Positions 51,818 through 61,698 of a DNA stretch of 64,000 nucleotides are shown here, in pieces. The notes under the pieces are model-generated. The model was not told the DNA's origin. It did not search any database and was given only the letters and a program-made list of their open reading frames with translations. This DNA comes from Lewinella sp050633125 (lineage in GTDB: Bacteria > Bacteroidota > Bacteroidia > Chitinophagales > Saprospiraceae): assembly GCF_050633125.1 (NCBI RefSeq), contig NZ_JBOEFX010000008.1, positions 96,825-160,824 on the forward strand, given 5' to 3'. The translations under genes and the position numbers were made by a program. Numbering within the stretch: position 1 is the first letter of the stretch; each line of letters opens with the position of its first letter.

Positions 51818-52234
51818 ATGCCAGAACACACCTATCTCGATGCCACCCAAACGGCGGGGCAAGCCTTTTATCAGCAATACCATAACCAGGGAGAAGTCGT
51901 CATGCTCAACCTTCTAAAATTTAGGGAAGTTGCAGATTACTCGGCGAGCCCTGAATTGGCACCAGCTACTATGGTTTCCGGTGAGGAAGCTTACCAGCGT
52001 TACATGAAGCATACTACGCCCTTTTTGCAAGAAGCGGGAGGGGAATTGTTGTACTCAGGTAAAGGTGGTTCCTTCCTGATTGGCCCTGAGGGCGAAGGCT
52101 GGGATATGGTGCTCCTGGTCAAGCATCGGAGTGCAGAAGCTTTCATCGGTTTTGCTCGTAATGAAGGTTATCTCAAAGGGATTGGCCACAGAACGGCAGC
52201 TCTGGCGGATTCCCGTTTGTTGCCTATGAAATAA
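51818..52234 (+). CDS. DUF1330-family protein
   Basis: 138 residues from ATG 51818; the frame is open 13 codons further up but those are low-complexity. It is a dimeric alpha/beta-barrel-type fold with VVMLNLLKFREVADY, YQRYMKHTTPFLQEAGGELL and WDMVLLVKHRSAEAFIGFA. Biochemical role of DUF1330 proteins is unknown; some are stress-related. Follows the dehydrogenase in the same direction. Confidence 0.8.
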   Translation: MPEHTYLDATQTAGQAFYQQYHNQGEVVMLNLLKFREVADYSASPELAPATMVSGEEAYQRYMKHTTPFLQEAGGELLYSGKGGSFLIGPEGEGWDMVLLVKHRSAEAFIGFARNEGYLKGIGHRTAALADSRLLPMK

Positions 52235-52260
52235 CCTGTTTTCGTACTAGATCACCATTT

Positions 52261-52713
52261 ATGCTTTCGCTTAAACAAACGCTTTACCAAACCTGTCTAG
52301 CTACCCTGGCTACCAAGATGATCGATCTGCAAGAGGCGCTCGATTCCATTGATGAATCGAAGCAGAACGAAACCAAAAGCAGTGCCGGAGATAAATACGA
52401 GACGGGCCGCGCCATGATGCAAATGGAAGCCGACAAAATTACAGCCCAGTTGGAGCTAGCGAAGCAAACGCAAAGCCAACTCCAGCAAATCGGCATAGAC
52501 CAAAGCTCCGATCATATCCAAAAAGGCAGCCTTGTGGTTACTGACCAGCGAACGTATTTTCTGGCCGTAAGCCTGGGCAGGGTTGTTGTCCTGAAGCAAT
52601 CTTGTTTTTGTATTTCGCCAGCCGCGCCCATTGGGCAGTTGCTATTGGGAAAAACAGCAGGGGAGGAGATTGTCTTTAATGGCCGGAAGGAAAGAGTATT
52701 GGAGGTTTATTGA
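52261..52713 (+). CDS. GreA/GreB C-terminal-domain-like protein
   Basis: 150 residues, cytoplasmic. Coiled-coil-like N-terminal half (about 15-85; MEADKITAQLELAKQTQSQL) and a C-terminal strand-rich half (GSLVVTDQRTYFLAVSLG ... SPIGQ-like SPAAPIGQLLLGKTAGEEI) like the FKBP-type domain of GreA/GreB transcript-cleavage factors. Shorter than GreA in the coiled coil, so it may be a Gre-like regulator rather than a true cleavage factor. Confidence 0.6.
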   Translation: MLSLKQTLYQTCLATLATKMIDLQEALDSIDESKQNETKSSAGDKYETGRAMMQMEADKITAQLELAKQTQSQLQQIGIDQSSDHIQKGSLVVTDQRTYFLAVSLGRVVVLKQSCFCISPAAPIGQLLLGKTAGEEIVFNGRKERVLEVY

Positions 52714-52777
52714 GCAGAGGAAGTGCCTTGTTTTAGTGTATGTGCATTCCCGAATGCGATGGTTGAAAAAGCGCCCG

Positions 52778-54208
52778 TTAACGACTAGATTTGATCACCT
52801 TTTTCACCACCGCCTCTTTCCCATCTATGACGATCTTAAGAAAATAAAGTTGATCAGGGAGTTCCGATAAATCGATTTCCAAGGTAGGCCCTGCTTTTAA
52901 GGATTCTTGCCTGATGAGCTTGCCTCTGGTGTCTACTATCGCAACACTTGACAACGATGCTGATTCAGCATGAATAACAACGACACCCTCCGTTGGATTT
53001 GGGAAAATCTCTAGGTTACCTATGGTGCTTACTTCCTGGTTGTCTACAATTACCTCCTCACTGGGTATACTGACGCGTGACAAGTAGATATCATAAGTAT
53101 TGTCTTCCTCACATTTAAAATGCCCCGTTATGGTGAACCCAAAGCGGTCCATTTCCTTGACGATATCCATAGCGGAATATTGGAAAGAAGAGAACGGAAA
53201 TTCATAATACCATTCTTCTCTCCCTTGCTCGTCGAGTTTTATAATCATGGGATAAAACCTGCGGGTGAAACTTTCGACTTTAGCGGTGTTACCAAAAAGA
53301 TAGAACCCATTAGTTGCACCAATGACGGAATGCAGGTTGCCATTTCTAGTGAATGGAATATCATCGTAATCTCTGCTCCAAAGTTCTTCGCCTAGTGAAG
53401 AGAAAGCCTTGCTGTGCCAATATTCATTTTGATTAGGATGGTAGATGATATTGCCTGCAAACACAAGGCGGTCGTCGTTTTCATTGTGATGGATTCTGTT
53501 TATACCAAGACCAGAAAGCTCGTAAGCGAGAGAAGTTTCCCCTAAAAAAGAAAATTCACTATCAAGCCGAATAAGATCCAGTGAGGTGGTGAGAATGATC
53601 CAATTGCCTGCTTGATCTTGATAGAAATATCGAATAGGATCACCGGGGTAGCCCATAGCTTCTTCGAAGCTGAATAAACGTTCTTCATTTCCCAGAGCAT
53701 CTATACGGATCAGTTCGTCTCTTACGGCAATGACGGCAAAGCCACCTCCTGTAATCGTATTCGTAGCAATATCGGTATCATAATAGCTGTCTAAATCGTA
53801 AGACTTTTCCTGTAGTAGCTCACCGGTATTACTGTATAGCAGGAAGAAAGGACGAACATCAATACCTTGTTGGTAGAAAACCTCTTTGCCAGTCACCAAA
53901 TAGACTTCAGCAAAAGCATAAATCCTTAAATGGATAGGCTGATGCTTTGCTATTTTGCGACTCCATTCCAATTGCCGGGAAATATCAAATTTCTCCAAAT
54001 AAACGGTATCAATGATGTCTGGTTGGCCAGGATCGGCCTCACTGGCTACCAGGTAGGTGCCGTCATCTAATCTCAAAATATCCTGCGGATGATCCTGGGT
54101 AGCAGGTTTAAAGACACATTCGGGAGTGGGCTGTCCTGTGAGCAGATTGCTGCCTAGTAAAAGCACCAGTAAGTAAATTGCCTTCCCGTTTTTAATTAGC
54201 GCGTTCAT
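52778..54208 (-). CDS. Secreted protein with T9SS type A sorting domain
   Basis: 476 residues. Signal peptide (AIYLLVLLLGSNLLTGQ), then about 360 residues of repeated strands of propeller character (DDGTYLVASEADPG, GGGFAVIAVRDELIRID, NDRLVFAGNIIYH, TNGFYLFGNTAKVESF), then a sorting domain (about 400-476, LEIFPNPTEGVVVIH). No catalytic motif is recognised. Its start overlaps the stop of the HNH gene upstream by one base, so both are probably on one mRNA. Confidence 0.75.
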   Translation of the reverse strand: MNALIKNGKAIYLLVLLLGSNLLTGQPTPECVFKPATQDHPQDILRLDDGTYLVASEADPGQPDIIDTVYLEKFDISRQLEWSRKIAKHQPIHLRIYAFAEVYLVTGKEVFYQQGIDVRPFFLLYSNTGELLQEKSYDLDSYYDTDIATNTITGGGFAVIAVRDELIRIDALGNEERLFSFEEAMGYPGDPIRYFYQDQAGNWIILTTSLDLIRLDSEFSFLGETSLAYELSGLGINRIHHNENDDRLVFAGNIIYHPNQNEYWHSKAFSSLGEELWSRDYDDIPFTRNGNLHSVIGATNGFYLFGNTAKVESFTRRFYPMIIKLDEQGREEWYYEFPFSSFQYSAMDIVKEMDRFGFTITGHFKCEEDNTYDIYLSRVSIPSEEVIVDNQEVSTIGNLEIFPNPTEGVVVIHAESASLSSVAIVDTRGKLIRQESLKAGPTLEIDLSELPDQLYFLKIVIDGKEAVVKKVIKSSR

Positions 54209-54495
54209 TACCTCTTGAATTTCTTATTCTTCTGATAAAAGTTGATGCCCTTCTTGGCGACCCAACGTATGAATTTACGCATTTCTTCGTGCTCTGTCAG
54301 TTTTTCTACGGTATGGAACTCGTCCCGGAGTTCTTTTTCTGTAAAGACCGAGTGGATCTTTTGGTGACAAATGTTGTGGAGTAAAACCGTATCGGTATGC
54401 TTTCCTCCTCTGGATTTCGGGATGAGGTGGTGTTTAGAAATGCGCTTGCTGTTTCCCAGCGGTCTTTGGCAAATCAGGCAGTGTCGGTCGTCCAT
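54208..54495 (-). CDS. HNH endonuclease-domain protein
   Basis: 95 residues. The zinc and catalytic pattern is complete: CLIC near the N-terminus, then HHLIPKSRGG and LLHNICHQKIHSVF. Stand-alone HNH domains of this kind act as nucleases in restriction, mobile elements or repair. There is no partner restriction or phage gene nearby; it is translationally coupled to the T9SS gene, an odd neighbour. Cytoplasmic. Confidence 0.85.
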   Translation of the reverse strand: MDDRHCLICQRPLGNSKRISKHHLIPKSRGGKHTDTVLLHNICHQKIHSVFTEKELRDEFHTVEKLTEHEEMRKFIRWVAKKGINFYQKNKKFKR

Positions 54496-54661
54496 TACAA
54501 AGTACGTGTGGTAGTTTTTTGAAATCGACTATCTCAACGTTTTTTTGTAGAAAAAGAGTTCCTTTAGCAGCAGACGCTTAGCTTTAGCCTGTTGCTGAAC
54601 CCAGTAAAGGACTAAGGTCAAGCTAATCGGTCGTTTCAATGCCACTTATACAAGGCTGGCA

Positions 54662-56305
54662 TTAGTTTATTCGGCTAAAGAATATTTCTTTTACGGTACC
54701 CTCTGAAGCAACTTCAAAGGAGATCACTTTCCCTTCGTTATTTCTATGAAATGAGTACTTGGTTCTTCTATTGGCACCGAAAGTATCTGTAACCCCTTCT
54801 TTAATGGTAATGTTTTCATTATTAGGATAACTCAAAACTAGCTTGTTGTTTTCAATTGATATGAAATAAGTAACGTCCAATTCATCAGCGTAATAACTGC
54901 CGATATAATCAACCAAGTTTTGATTTGGATTTAACTCAAGCGTAATTCTTTCAAAATAGAAGCCAGCGCCACCAAAATCAACATATAAGTCAATATCCGA
55001 TTTTTCATTTGGGTGAAATGTATATACAATTGAAGGGTTATCAATTCTGGCCAATGAATTGACACCTGTAGAAATCAATGGCGTGGCATCTCGCCCAAAA
55101 CTACTGATTGCTTTCAGTGTATCATTTTCAACGAAAACCTTCATTGTTAAATCACTATTTAATTCTTGGTACGCCCCCTCAAATTCCCTAAGTTGTTTTA
55201 CGGAATGGCTAAATTGATTTTCCTTTTGTTCGATACTTTCTCCTTCTAAAAACAAATCCAGAATTTGATAAGAAATATTCACGGCATTGATGTGCTCCGA
55301 ATTTGTAAAAACGATTATTGCTAGGTTTTTATCCGGAATACAAATAAACTGAGAACGCATCCCTAAATCTCTTCCACTGTGATTGTATGAAGTATAGCCT
55401 TTGTAGGGTGCAACAAACATCCCTCTTGCGTGCTTCATTAATTCGCCATTATTCAAAGTATCGAGTTCCGTGATAAATTCTTTTAAGTAGTGAAATTTAT
55501 GATTCGGATTTAAAAACACATCAGACCATTTGGCTAAATCTTCGATGGTACTTCCCATACCCCCGGCTCCAACACATAGGGTTAAGGACTTTGGTTGTTG
55601 ATACGTTTCATTGTTTTTGTAATAGGAATACGCTCGATTTTCTATAACCTCTTCTAGGTTACTTCTATAAAAGGTATGTGTCATTTCCAATGGGGCAAAT
55701 AATTCCTGCTGTGAAAACTCATGTATTTTTCTACCCGATACTCGTTCAATAATTAATTTCAGAAGCACATAATTTGTATTGGAATACAGTACTTTTTCGC
55801 CGGGTATGTTATTGATTCCTTTCTGTTTAAACATAAGTTCCTGAATCATTTCATTCGTATACCCCTGATGTTTGTAATCAAACCCTTTTAAGTCGAGTAA
55901 AACGTTGTGATTTCTTATTCCACTAGTATGATTAAGCAAGTGTTTGATCCTGATCGTGTGTTCATAGCTTTTTAATTCGGGAATATACTTCCTTACATCA
56001 TCATCGATAGATAGTTTTCCTTGCTTATCCAATACACCTATGCATGCTGATGTAAATTGTTTGGTAACAGAAGCCAGGTCAAAAACAGTTGAGTCATTGA
56101 AGGGAAGGTTGTATTCTAAATTCATACTTCCTTTGTTGCCTTGAAAGATTAACGCGCCATTTTTTACAACTCCTACGGTTAAACCAGGCTCATAATATGA
56201 ATTGACATAGTCATCTAGGATTTTATTGATGGATTCATCTAAGTCACTTTGAGAGAGTACTGAAGTTCCAATAAGAATAGCAATAAGCAAAAGGTATACT
56301 TTCAT
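54662..56305 (-). CDS. Serine hydrolase, class C beta-lactamase/D-alanyl-carboxypeptidase fold
   Basis: 547 residues with a signal peptide (LLLIAILIGTSVLSQ). The catalytic SxxK is Ser79-Val-Thr-Lys82 (ASVTKQF) and the second motif is Tyr174-Ser-Asn176 (LYSNTNY); HSGRDLGMRSQF may hold the HxG-type third motif. The last ~170 residues are a lipocalin-like strand domain common in such proteins. Likely a periplasmic peptidase or esterase; true beta-lactamase activity is not implied. Confidence 0.88.
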   Translation of the reverse strand: MKVYLLLIAILIGTSVLSQSDLDESINKILDDYVNSYYEPGLTVGVVKNGALIFQGNKGSMNLEYNLPFNDSTVFDLASVTKQFTSACIGVLDKQGKLSIDDDVRKYIPELKSYEHTIRIKHLLNHTSGIRNHNVLLDLKGFDYKHQGYTNEMIQELMFKQKGINNIPGEKVLYSNTNYVLLKLIIERVSGRKIHEFSQQELFAPLEMTHTFYRSNLEEVIENRAYSYYKNNETYQQPKSLTLCVGAGGMGSTIEDLAKWSDVFLNPNHKFHYLKEFITELDTLNNGELMKHARGMFVAPYKGYTSYNHSGRDLGMRSQFICIPDKNLAIIVFTNSEHINAVNISYQILDLFLEGESIEQKENQFSHSVKQLREFEGAYQELNSDLTMKVFVENDTLKAISSFGRDATPLISTGVNSLARIDNPSIVYTFHPNEKSDIDLYVDFGGAGFYFERITLELNPNQNLVDYIGSYYADELDVTYFISIENNKLVLSYPNNENITIKEGVTDTFGANRRTKYSFHRNNEGKVISFEVASEGTVKEIFFSRIN

Positions 56306-56367
56306 TTTTTATTAGTTTGGTAGTGTCTTGAAACGTGCTTGCTGTTTCCTACCAAGCACTAAGTTAT

Positions 56368-57153
56368 TTATTGCAGCTTGATTAAGGCCTTTTCTATTTT
56401 TTGATTAAGGCGTACTAGCTCTTCCGTATAGTCATCAGAATTTTCCTTGATTGCCTTTCTAAACAATTTAAATGTTTCGATTCGCAGGTTGCAATACTCC
56501 TTTAATAGCTCATTTCGTTGAATTAACTCAGCCGGTAAATGCGCTATTTGGTTGGTGGCTTCTATAATTGTTAGGTTTTCTTCGAACTTGGGAATAGCCC
56601 TATTGTCTAATTCTTGAAGAAGAGAATAAGGAGGACTTGTTTCGAGGTGATCATAAAACTCAAGAGCTTCCGACTCATTAGCCATAAAATCTTCCATCTG
56701 TAGGTCGTATTGATCATACGCAGGGTTGGATGTTTCGTACAACGTATATCCGAACACAGAACCGATAATGAGCAACATGCAAACAAAACCTATGCCCGCG
56801 GCTTTCCAATTCGACATGAATGCATAGTTATTATCCTTGTGCCGATTGAGAGCCTCTCCCTGGATTTTGTCCACAATGAAATAAATGATAGCTGTGTAAA
56901 TGGCAGGTATAATTTGATTCGGAATTTTTGACATCAGTTCATCAGGAACCATAAATATGCCACCAAATAGTAGCACCGTAGCAATAATACCAATGATTAA
57001 AGCTGTTTTTCCATCGTCTTCTTTCCCTAATTCGATGTAGTTGTGACGAACCAATATACCCGCAGCGAGCGGGCCTCCTATAAATGTCGCGCCACCAATC
57101 GCGGCTTGAGAGTAAAGCTTTGTGTCTTGCTGATTATCATTTAGTTGTTCCAT
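56368..57153 (-). CDS. Hypothetical membrane protein
   Basis: 261 residues from ATG 57153; a start at 57192 would add 13 residues. Membrane segments lie at about 12-35, 50-70, 75-95 and 115-140 (TALIIGIIATVLLFGGIFMV; IPAIYTAIIYFIVD; GIGFVCMLLIIGSVFGYTLY). The C-terminal ~110 residues form helices outside the membrane (ELIQRNELLKEYCNLRIETF). No family recognised. Stands between the serine hydrolase and the deacetylase-like gene, same strand. Confidence 0.6.
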   Translation of the reverse strand: MEQLNDNQQDTKLYSQAAIGGATFIGGPLAAGILVRHNYIELGKEDDGKTALIIGIIATVLLFGGIFMVPDELMSKIPNQIIPAIYTAIIYFIVDKIQGEALNRHKDNNYAFMSNWKAAGIGFVCMLLIIGSVFGYTLYETSNPAYDQYDLQMEDFMANESEALEFYDHLETSPPYSLLQELDNRAIPKFEENLTIIEATNQIAHLPAELIQRNELLKEYCNLRIETFKLFRKAIKENSDDYTEELVRLNQKIEKALIKLQ

Positions 57154-57248
57154 TGTAGCATTTTTTTTTGAGAGGCCTGGTATAATAAACATCAGAGAAA
57201 AGAGAACTGCTCGGTATCTTCATGAAGGTAGGTCGAATTAGCGTTTTT

Positions 57249-58040
57249 TCAAAACAGACGCTGCTTGAGGTAGTATTCATAAGGCGTTACAAATGTTACC
57301 CCCTCCTCCAGTAAAAAAAGGATGATTTTTTTAAATGTTTCAAGGCGATACTCTTCTTCTGCCCAACTTCGAGGGTGCCCTTGGATAACCAATATTGGTT
57401 CGTTTTTAAACTGTTCATAGCCTGCTTTGAATTGTTCGAAATCTGGTTGATGAACAGGGTACTCGATATTTACTTCTGCAATTCTGGGGAGAAGGAATTT
57501 GTCGGTGGAGCAATCTGTTTCCTTGTACATCCAAACTTTAAGGGCTGGGATTTCGGCCAAGGCGCTAGCAGTGTACTGGTCCGTTGAATTGTAGGGCGCG
57601 CCGAAGGAGCGGAGTGTAATGCCTAGTTTTTCCTGAGCGAGTTGTTGGGTTTTTAAGAGGCTCGTAGTTTGTGCAGCCAAATCTTCACCTCGGTATTCTC
57701 TAATTTCAAGCGTATCTACTTGATGGCGGCAATGACAAAAACCGTGGTGCCAGATTTCATAGCCCTCATCATGGCGCTCTTTTATCCAGTTGAAATAGGT
57801 AGCGTCGCCTTCCTCCAAAGAATTTCCTACAATACCTATAGTGCCTTTCACTTCCATACTGTCAAGAAAATCTACGACTTGTATCCAACCGGGGTGAACC
57901 AAGCCGTCTTCAAACCATAGGTCGTCTAATTTTAAAATAACCATTGGCTTTTCTGGAAGAGTCAGACTGTTTTTTGTAGTGTTACAATTGGCGAATAAGA
58001 GCATTATTGTTGCGACAATAAAAGCAGTTCGTATATACAT
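57249..58040 (-). CDS. Polysaccharide-deacetylase-like (DUF2334 type) lipoprotein
   Basis: 263 residues with a lipobox (TIMLLFANC). Strand-end motifs of the NodB/DUF2334 barrel are present: VILKLDDLWFEDG (the Asp pair), EIWHHGFCHCRH (metal histidines), SFGAPYNSTD and LVIQGHPRSW. It may remove acetyl groups from a surface or cell-wall glycan; the metal site looks intact but the substrate is unknown. Confidence 0.8.
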   Translation of the reverse strand: MYIRTAFIVATIMLLFANCNTTKNSLTLPEKPMVILKLDDLWFEDGLVHPGWIQVVDFLDSMEVKGTIGIVGNSLEEGDATYFNWIKERHDEGYEIWHHGFCHCRHQVDTLEIREYRGEDLAAQTTSLLKTQQLAQEKLGITLRSFGAPYNSTDQYTASALAEIPALKVWMYKETDCSTDKFLLPRIAEVNIEYPVHQPDFEQFKAGYEQFKNEPILVIQGHPRSWAEEEYRLETFKKIILFLLEEGVTFVTPYEYYLKQRLF

Positions 58041-58191
58041 AAGGCCTTCTTTTAAGAGTAAGGAGCAATATTTTTACGGAAGAAACATTTTTTTGTAGCG
58101 TATTCGGATACTACGGCCAATTTTTTTTTAAAAAGGATGATCTTTAATAGATTCATACTATTAGAGCACCTACCACACGTAAAAACAACAA

Positions 58192-58977
58192 ATGCTCTCG
58201 AACCCCATCGTTTTAAGTCTTCTTATCTCTCTGATCATCAATGTTTTGGTGTTCATCGTTGCATATAGGTGCCAAACAGATAAGCTTACAGATCTTACGT
58301 ATAGCGCTACTTTTTTGCTGATTACGCTTATATTTCTTTTATGGATTGGCGATACGAGCCACCCTTACCGCTTGCTTATTGCGGCAATGCCAGTCATTTG
58401 GGCTGTCCGATTAGGAAGCTACCTTTTCAAAAGAGTTTTAACGAAGGGAAAGGATCACCGTTTCGATGAAATGCGCCCGATATGGTGGCGATTTGGTAGC
58501 TTTTGGATTATTCAAGGGGTAAGCGTTTGGGTGATTCTGTTACCCGTGGTGGTGGCGCTAAGCGCTACGAAAGCGCAATTGGACGAGGCTTTTTTGTCGA
58601 GAAGTTTACCAATCGGAGTTGCTATTTTCTTCTTTGGTTTATTGATGGAGACCATTGCTGATGCCCAGAAGTTCAAGTTCAGAACCACACCAGGCAACGA
58701 GGGCAAGTTTATGGCAGAAGGCTTGTTTAGTGTCGTGCGTTTTCCCAATTACGCAGGAGAAATTTTGGTATGGTTGGGTGTTTTTATCGCTTGCATTCCG
58801 GCACTTGAAGGTTTAGAATGGGCCACTGTTATCAGCCCTGTCTGGATAACCGGCCTTCTCTTGGGGCTTAGTGGTATCCCGATGTTGGAAAAGTCGAATG
58901 AAGAAAAATACGGCCACCTGCCCTCGTTTCAACAGTATCGGGCGAGTACCGCGAAGCTAATTCCCGGTATCTATTAG
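58192..58977 (+). CDS. DUF1295/steroid-5-alpha-reductase-like membrane protein
   Basis: 261 residues with six to seven membrane segments. DUF1295 landmarks: VNVLVFIVAYRCQTDKLTDL-like start, FDEMRPIWWRFGSFW, METIADAQKFKFRTTPGNEG, GLFSVVRFPNYAGEILVWLG and the end LPSFQQYRAST. Expected to be an NAD(P)H-linked integral-membrane reductase; the lipid substrate is not known. Confidence 0.9.
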   Translation: MLSNPIVLSLLISLIINVLVFIVAYRCQTDKLTDLTYSATFLLITLIFLLWIGDTSHPYRLLIAAMPVIWAVRLGSYLFKRVLTKGKDHRFDEMRPIWWRFGSFWIIQGVSVWVILLPVVVALSATKAQLDEAFLSRSLPIGVAIFFFGLLMETIADAQKFKFRTTPGNEGKFMAEGLFSVVRFPNYAGEILVWLGVFIACIPALEGLEWATVISPVWITGLLLGLSGIPMLEKSNEEKYGHLPSFQQYRASTAKLIPGIY

Positions 58978-59157
58978 TCCGTTTTTTATTGTTACAAATG
59001 CTATGTCCTTTTCTCTGAACCCAGGGTGTCCAACCTGATGGTCAAGGAGTGTGATGTTTTTGAGCCTGTATTTACGATCCGCATTCTAGCTCTATCCATG
59101 AATTCCAGTAGTTTTTACCTGCCGGAATTACCAGATACCCCCAGTTTTAGGGAAGTG

Positions 59158-59165
59158 TAACTTTG
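59158..59165 (+). promoter_or_regulatory. -7 promoter element of the Asp-box gene
   Basis: TAACTTTG matches TAnnTTTG, 51 nt ahead of the ATG at 59217. Confidence 0.4.
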
Positions 59166-59216
59166 CGTAGGACACCTCAATGGTCATCCTTCAGTATTAT
59201 ACAATCACAAAACCCT

Positions 59217-61319
59217 ATGCTTATGCGTTATCTTTACCTGCTATTCATTTTTAGTCTCATTACCGGCCCATTGTCGGCCCAAGTGCTCGTTGAGCCTCTC
59301 GCTCCTTTTGATTTTGCGACCAACTTCCGTGATGTCTACGTCGACGATAGTGGCAATGGCTGGGCCGTTGGTACTTGTAATGTACTGGCTCGCACAGCCA
59401 ACAATGGTGATGATTGGGAATTCCTCGCTGCGCCAGAAGGGCTGGACTTTGACGTAGTCGCCTGTAAACCGGGGACTGACTGTCAGACCGTGTTTTTAGG
59501 CATCGATGGCTTCATATTTCGCAGTACTGACGGTGGCGATAACTGGACTTCTATCGAAGTTGCCTACAGTTCTGGCCGCGAATTTCATTTCCTTGAGGGG
59601 GATGTTATTATGCTTTCGCATAATGAATCAGGTTACTTGCGTAGTACCGATGGTGGCGATACCTGGACGGAAACAGTTCTGGATTTTTACTACCGAGATC
59701 GTCTACATTTTCCAACGCCCACTACTGGATACCTTTTTCAGCAGGGCGGACCATTGCTGAAAAGTACAGATGCTGGTATGACATGGGATTCGATCTACCA
59801 ATTTGAAACAAGCGCCTATTATGGCTCTTGGGTTACAGAAGATGTTGGCTTTATGTACGACCAGAGCCGGCAGCTACATAAGTCTACCGATGGCGGAAGC
59901 AATTGGACCTTGGTGACGGATACCGGAGTGCCAAGCAATATTCGCTATATGGAAGCGCTTTCCGAAACGCATCTGGTCGCCCACGTTTTCCCTGGTAATA
60001 TTTTTAGCTCTATGGACGGAGGAGTAACCTGGTCGCATAACGCAGACGTTGGTGCTGATCAGTTTGGACTTCGTTTTCAGGGTATACATCGCCTGGGTAA
60101 CAGCTTCTGGGTCTCAAGTTGGGGAACAGAAATTTTATATTCTACAGATGGGCTGGAAACCGCAACGAGCCAGTTTCCTGCTCCACGGCCTAGCCTCGAA
60201 AAAGTGGCTTTTCCAACGGATGAAGTAGGCTATGCTCTACAGGAACGGTACGGTATGATGAAAACCACTGATGGCGGCAATACCTGGACTCAAATCACCA
60301 ATGATTTCTACACTGTTAGTCGCGACTTCCTGGTGTTGGATGAGCAAACCGTCATTATTCCTTACAACAGTTCCGGTCCACAAATAACAGAAGATGGCGG
60401 AGATACCTGGTCGCCGCTTTTTCCGGAAGATATACAAGACACTACTTACGTATTCAATATTGAGCAGTTGCCTGGTGGGCGGCTCTATCTTTATGGCTCT
60501 GTACATGGTGCTTATTCCGACGATGGTGGTGAAACCTGGGAGGTAATCTATCATGGGCTGGGTGGTTTCCCTCGTACCATGTTGTTTTTAGATGACCAAA
60601 ACGGCTTTGTAGGCTCCGATGGCGGCCGGATCAACGCTACAACAGACGGTGGCCAAACCTGGACGCAAATTATAGACGGCGACTTTTCGACACAGCCCAT
60701 AGCCAATTTATTTGCATTGAACAGTACCACCATCATGAATACCGTCAGCGGCACAACCCGCTGTTCTTCCGATGGTGGCCTTACTTGGAGTACCGATGCT
60801 TGTGGCGGTGTAACAGCCCCCGGAGAAGTTATTGAAGGCCCCGATGGTACCTACTATTCTGGCCGTCTTTTCCCATCTCAGGATGATTTGTTGACCAACC
60901 TCCAACGTTCTTTGGATGGTGGCCTTACCTGGGAGTCGATTGCCGGATTCTGTACCTATGCCATCCCTGGTGCAGTAACGCCAAACAACCGTTACCTCTA
61001 CGTTTACCAGTCGGCAGGCTTCCTCGGGCGCGTAGATTTAGATGCTATCGTAAGCACCGAAACGCCAGTAGCAGACATTACTGCAGCGAAGGTTTATCCC
61101 AATCCTACCAGTGGCTTGCTACAGGTAGATTTGCCAGAACAGGCAAGCACTGCACACCTGAGCCTTTACAACTTACAAGGCCAGTTGGTCCAGCAGCAAG
61201 CAGCTGATTCAAATACAGCAACCATGGATTTATCCAATTTACCAGCTGGTATGTACCTGCTCCGCGTGCAAGGCAAAGGCTGGTTGCAAAGCGCCCGCGT
61301 GATGGTGAGTAACCGTTAG
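59217..61319 (+). CDS. Secreted Asp-box (BNR/YCF48-like) repeat protein, T9SS type A
   Basis: About 700 residues from ATG 59217 (a second ATG is at 59223); signal peptide YLLFIFSLITGPLSAQ. At least eleven Asp-box motifs of the form SxDGGxTW are visible (STDGGDNW, STDGGDTW, STDAGMTW, STDGGSNW, SMDGGVTW, TTDGGNTW, TEDGGDTW, SDDGGETW, TTDGGQTW, SSDGGLTW, SLDGGLTW), which means one or two beta-propellers. The final domain is a sorting signal (VYPNPTSGLLQVDL ... GMYLLRVQG). No sialidase arginine triad is clear, so enzymatic activity is doubtful. Confidence 0.85.
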   Translation: MLMRYLYLLFIFSLITGPLSAQVLVEPLAPFDFATNFRDVYVDDSGNGWAVGTCNVLARTANNGDDWEFLAAPEGLDFDVVACKPGTDCQTVFLGIDGFIFRSTDGGDNWTSIEVAYSSGREFHFLEGDVIMLSHNESGYLRSTDGGDTWTETVLDFYYRDRLHFPTPTTGYLFQQGGPLLKSTDAGMTWDSIYQFETSAYYGSWVTEDVGFMYDQSRQLHKSTDGGSNWTLVTDTGVPSNIRYMEALSETHLVAHVFPGNIFSSMDGGVTWSHNADVGADQFGLRFQGIHRLGNSFWVSSWGTEILYSTDGLETATSQFPAPRPSLEKVAFPTDEVGYALQERYGMMKTTDGGNTWTQITNDFYTVSRDFLVLDEQTVIIPYNSSGPQITEDGGDTWSPLFPEDIQDTTYVFNIEQLPGGRLYLYGSVHGAYSDDGGETWEVIYHGLGGFPRTMLFLDDQNGFVGSDGGRINATTDGGQTWTQIIDGDFSTQPIANLFALNSTTIMNTVSGTTRCSSDGGLTWSTDACGGVTAPGEVIEGPDGTYYSGRLFPSQDDLLTNLQRSLDGGLTWESIAGFCTYAIPGAVTPNNRYLYVYQSAGFLGRVDLDAIVSTETPVADITAAKVYPNPTSGLLQVDLPEQASTAHLSLYNLQGQLVQQQAADSNTATMDLSNLPAGMYLLRVQGKGWLQSARVMVSNR

Positions 61320-61389
61320 ATTTGTTTGGGCCATGCCAGTAGTAGCGTAGCGTTACAATGGAAACGCCCCTACGGCACCGGGCTATTTA

Positions 61390-61433
61390 TGAAAAATGTA
61401 GAGACGCGATGTATCGCGTCTCTACATTTTTCA
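61390..61433. terminator. Perfect 21-bp palindrome, terminator or dispersed repeat
   Basis: Arms 61390-61410 (TGAAAAATGTAGAGACGCGAT) pair exactly with 61413-61433 around a GT loop. The core GTAGAGACGCGAT with its mirror is a palindrome widely scattered in cyanobacterial and Bacteroidota genomes, so it may be a repeat as well as a terminator of the Asp-box gene. Confidence 0.65.
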
Positions 61434-61698
61434 TATACTATATCTCGCCCTCACTCCGGTTATGCCTACGTTTTTCGCCTTGCGAGTCTAAAAACAGTGG
61501 CGTTAGATTCTCATAAATCCTATAGTGGCAGACTATAGGTTTGTCAAAACGATGAGGAGGAACGACAACCCTGAGGAACGCAGTGACGATAACCGCAGCT
61601 GCAGCTAATCCTAAATACCAAGACCTTGTACTGTGATACTTGCCTAGGTATTTGTTGCCTTTTATTTGCACAAACCAAGCAAGCCTTACACTCCTACC

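Noticed and set aside
59217..61319. Asp-box protein as a sialidase
   Set aside because: The Asp-boxes are structural; the arginine triad and RIP motif of sialidases are not seen.
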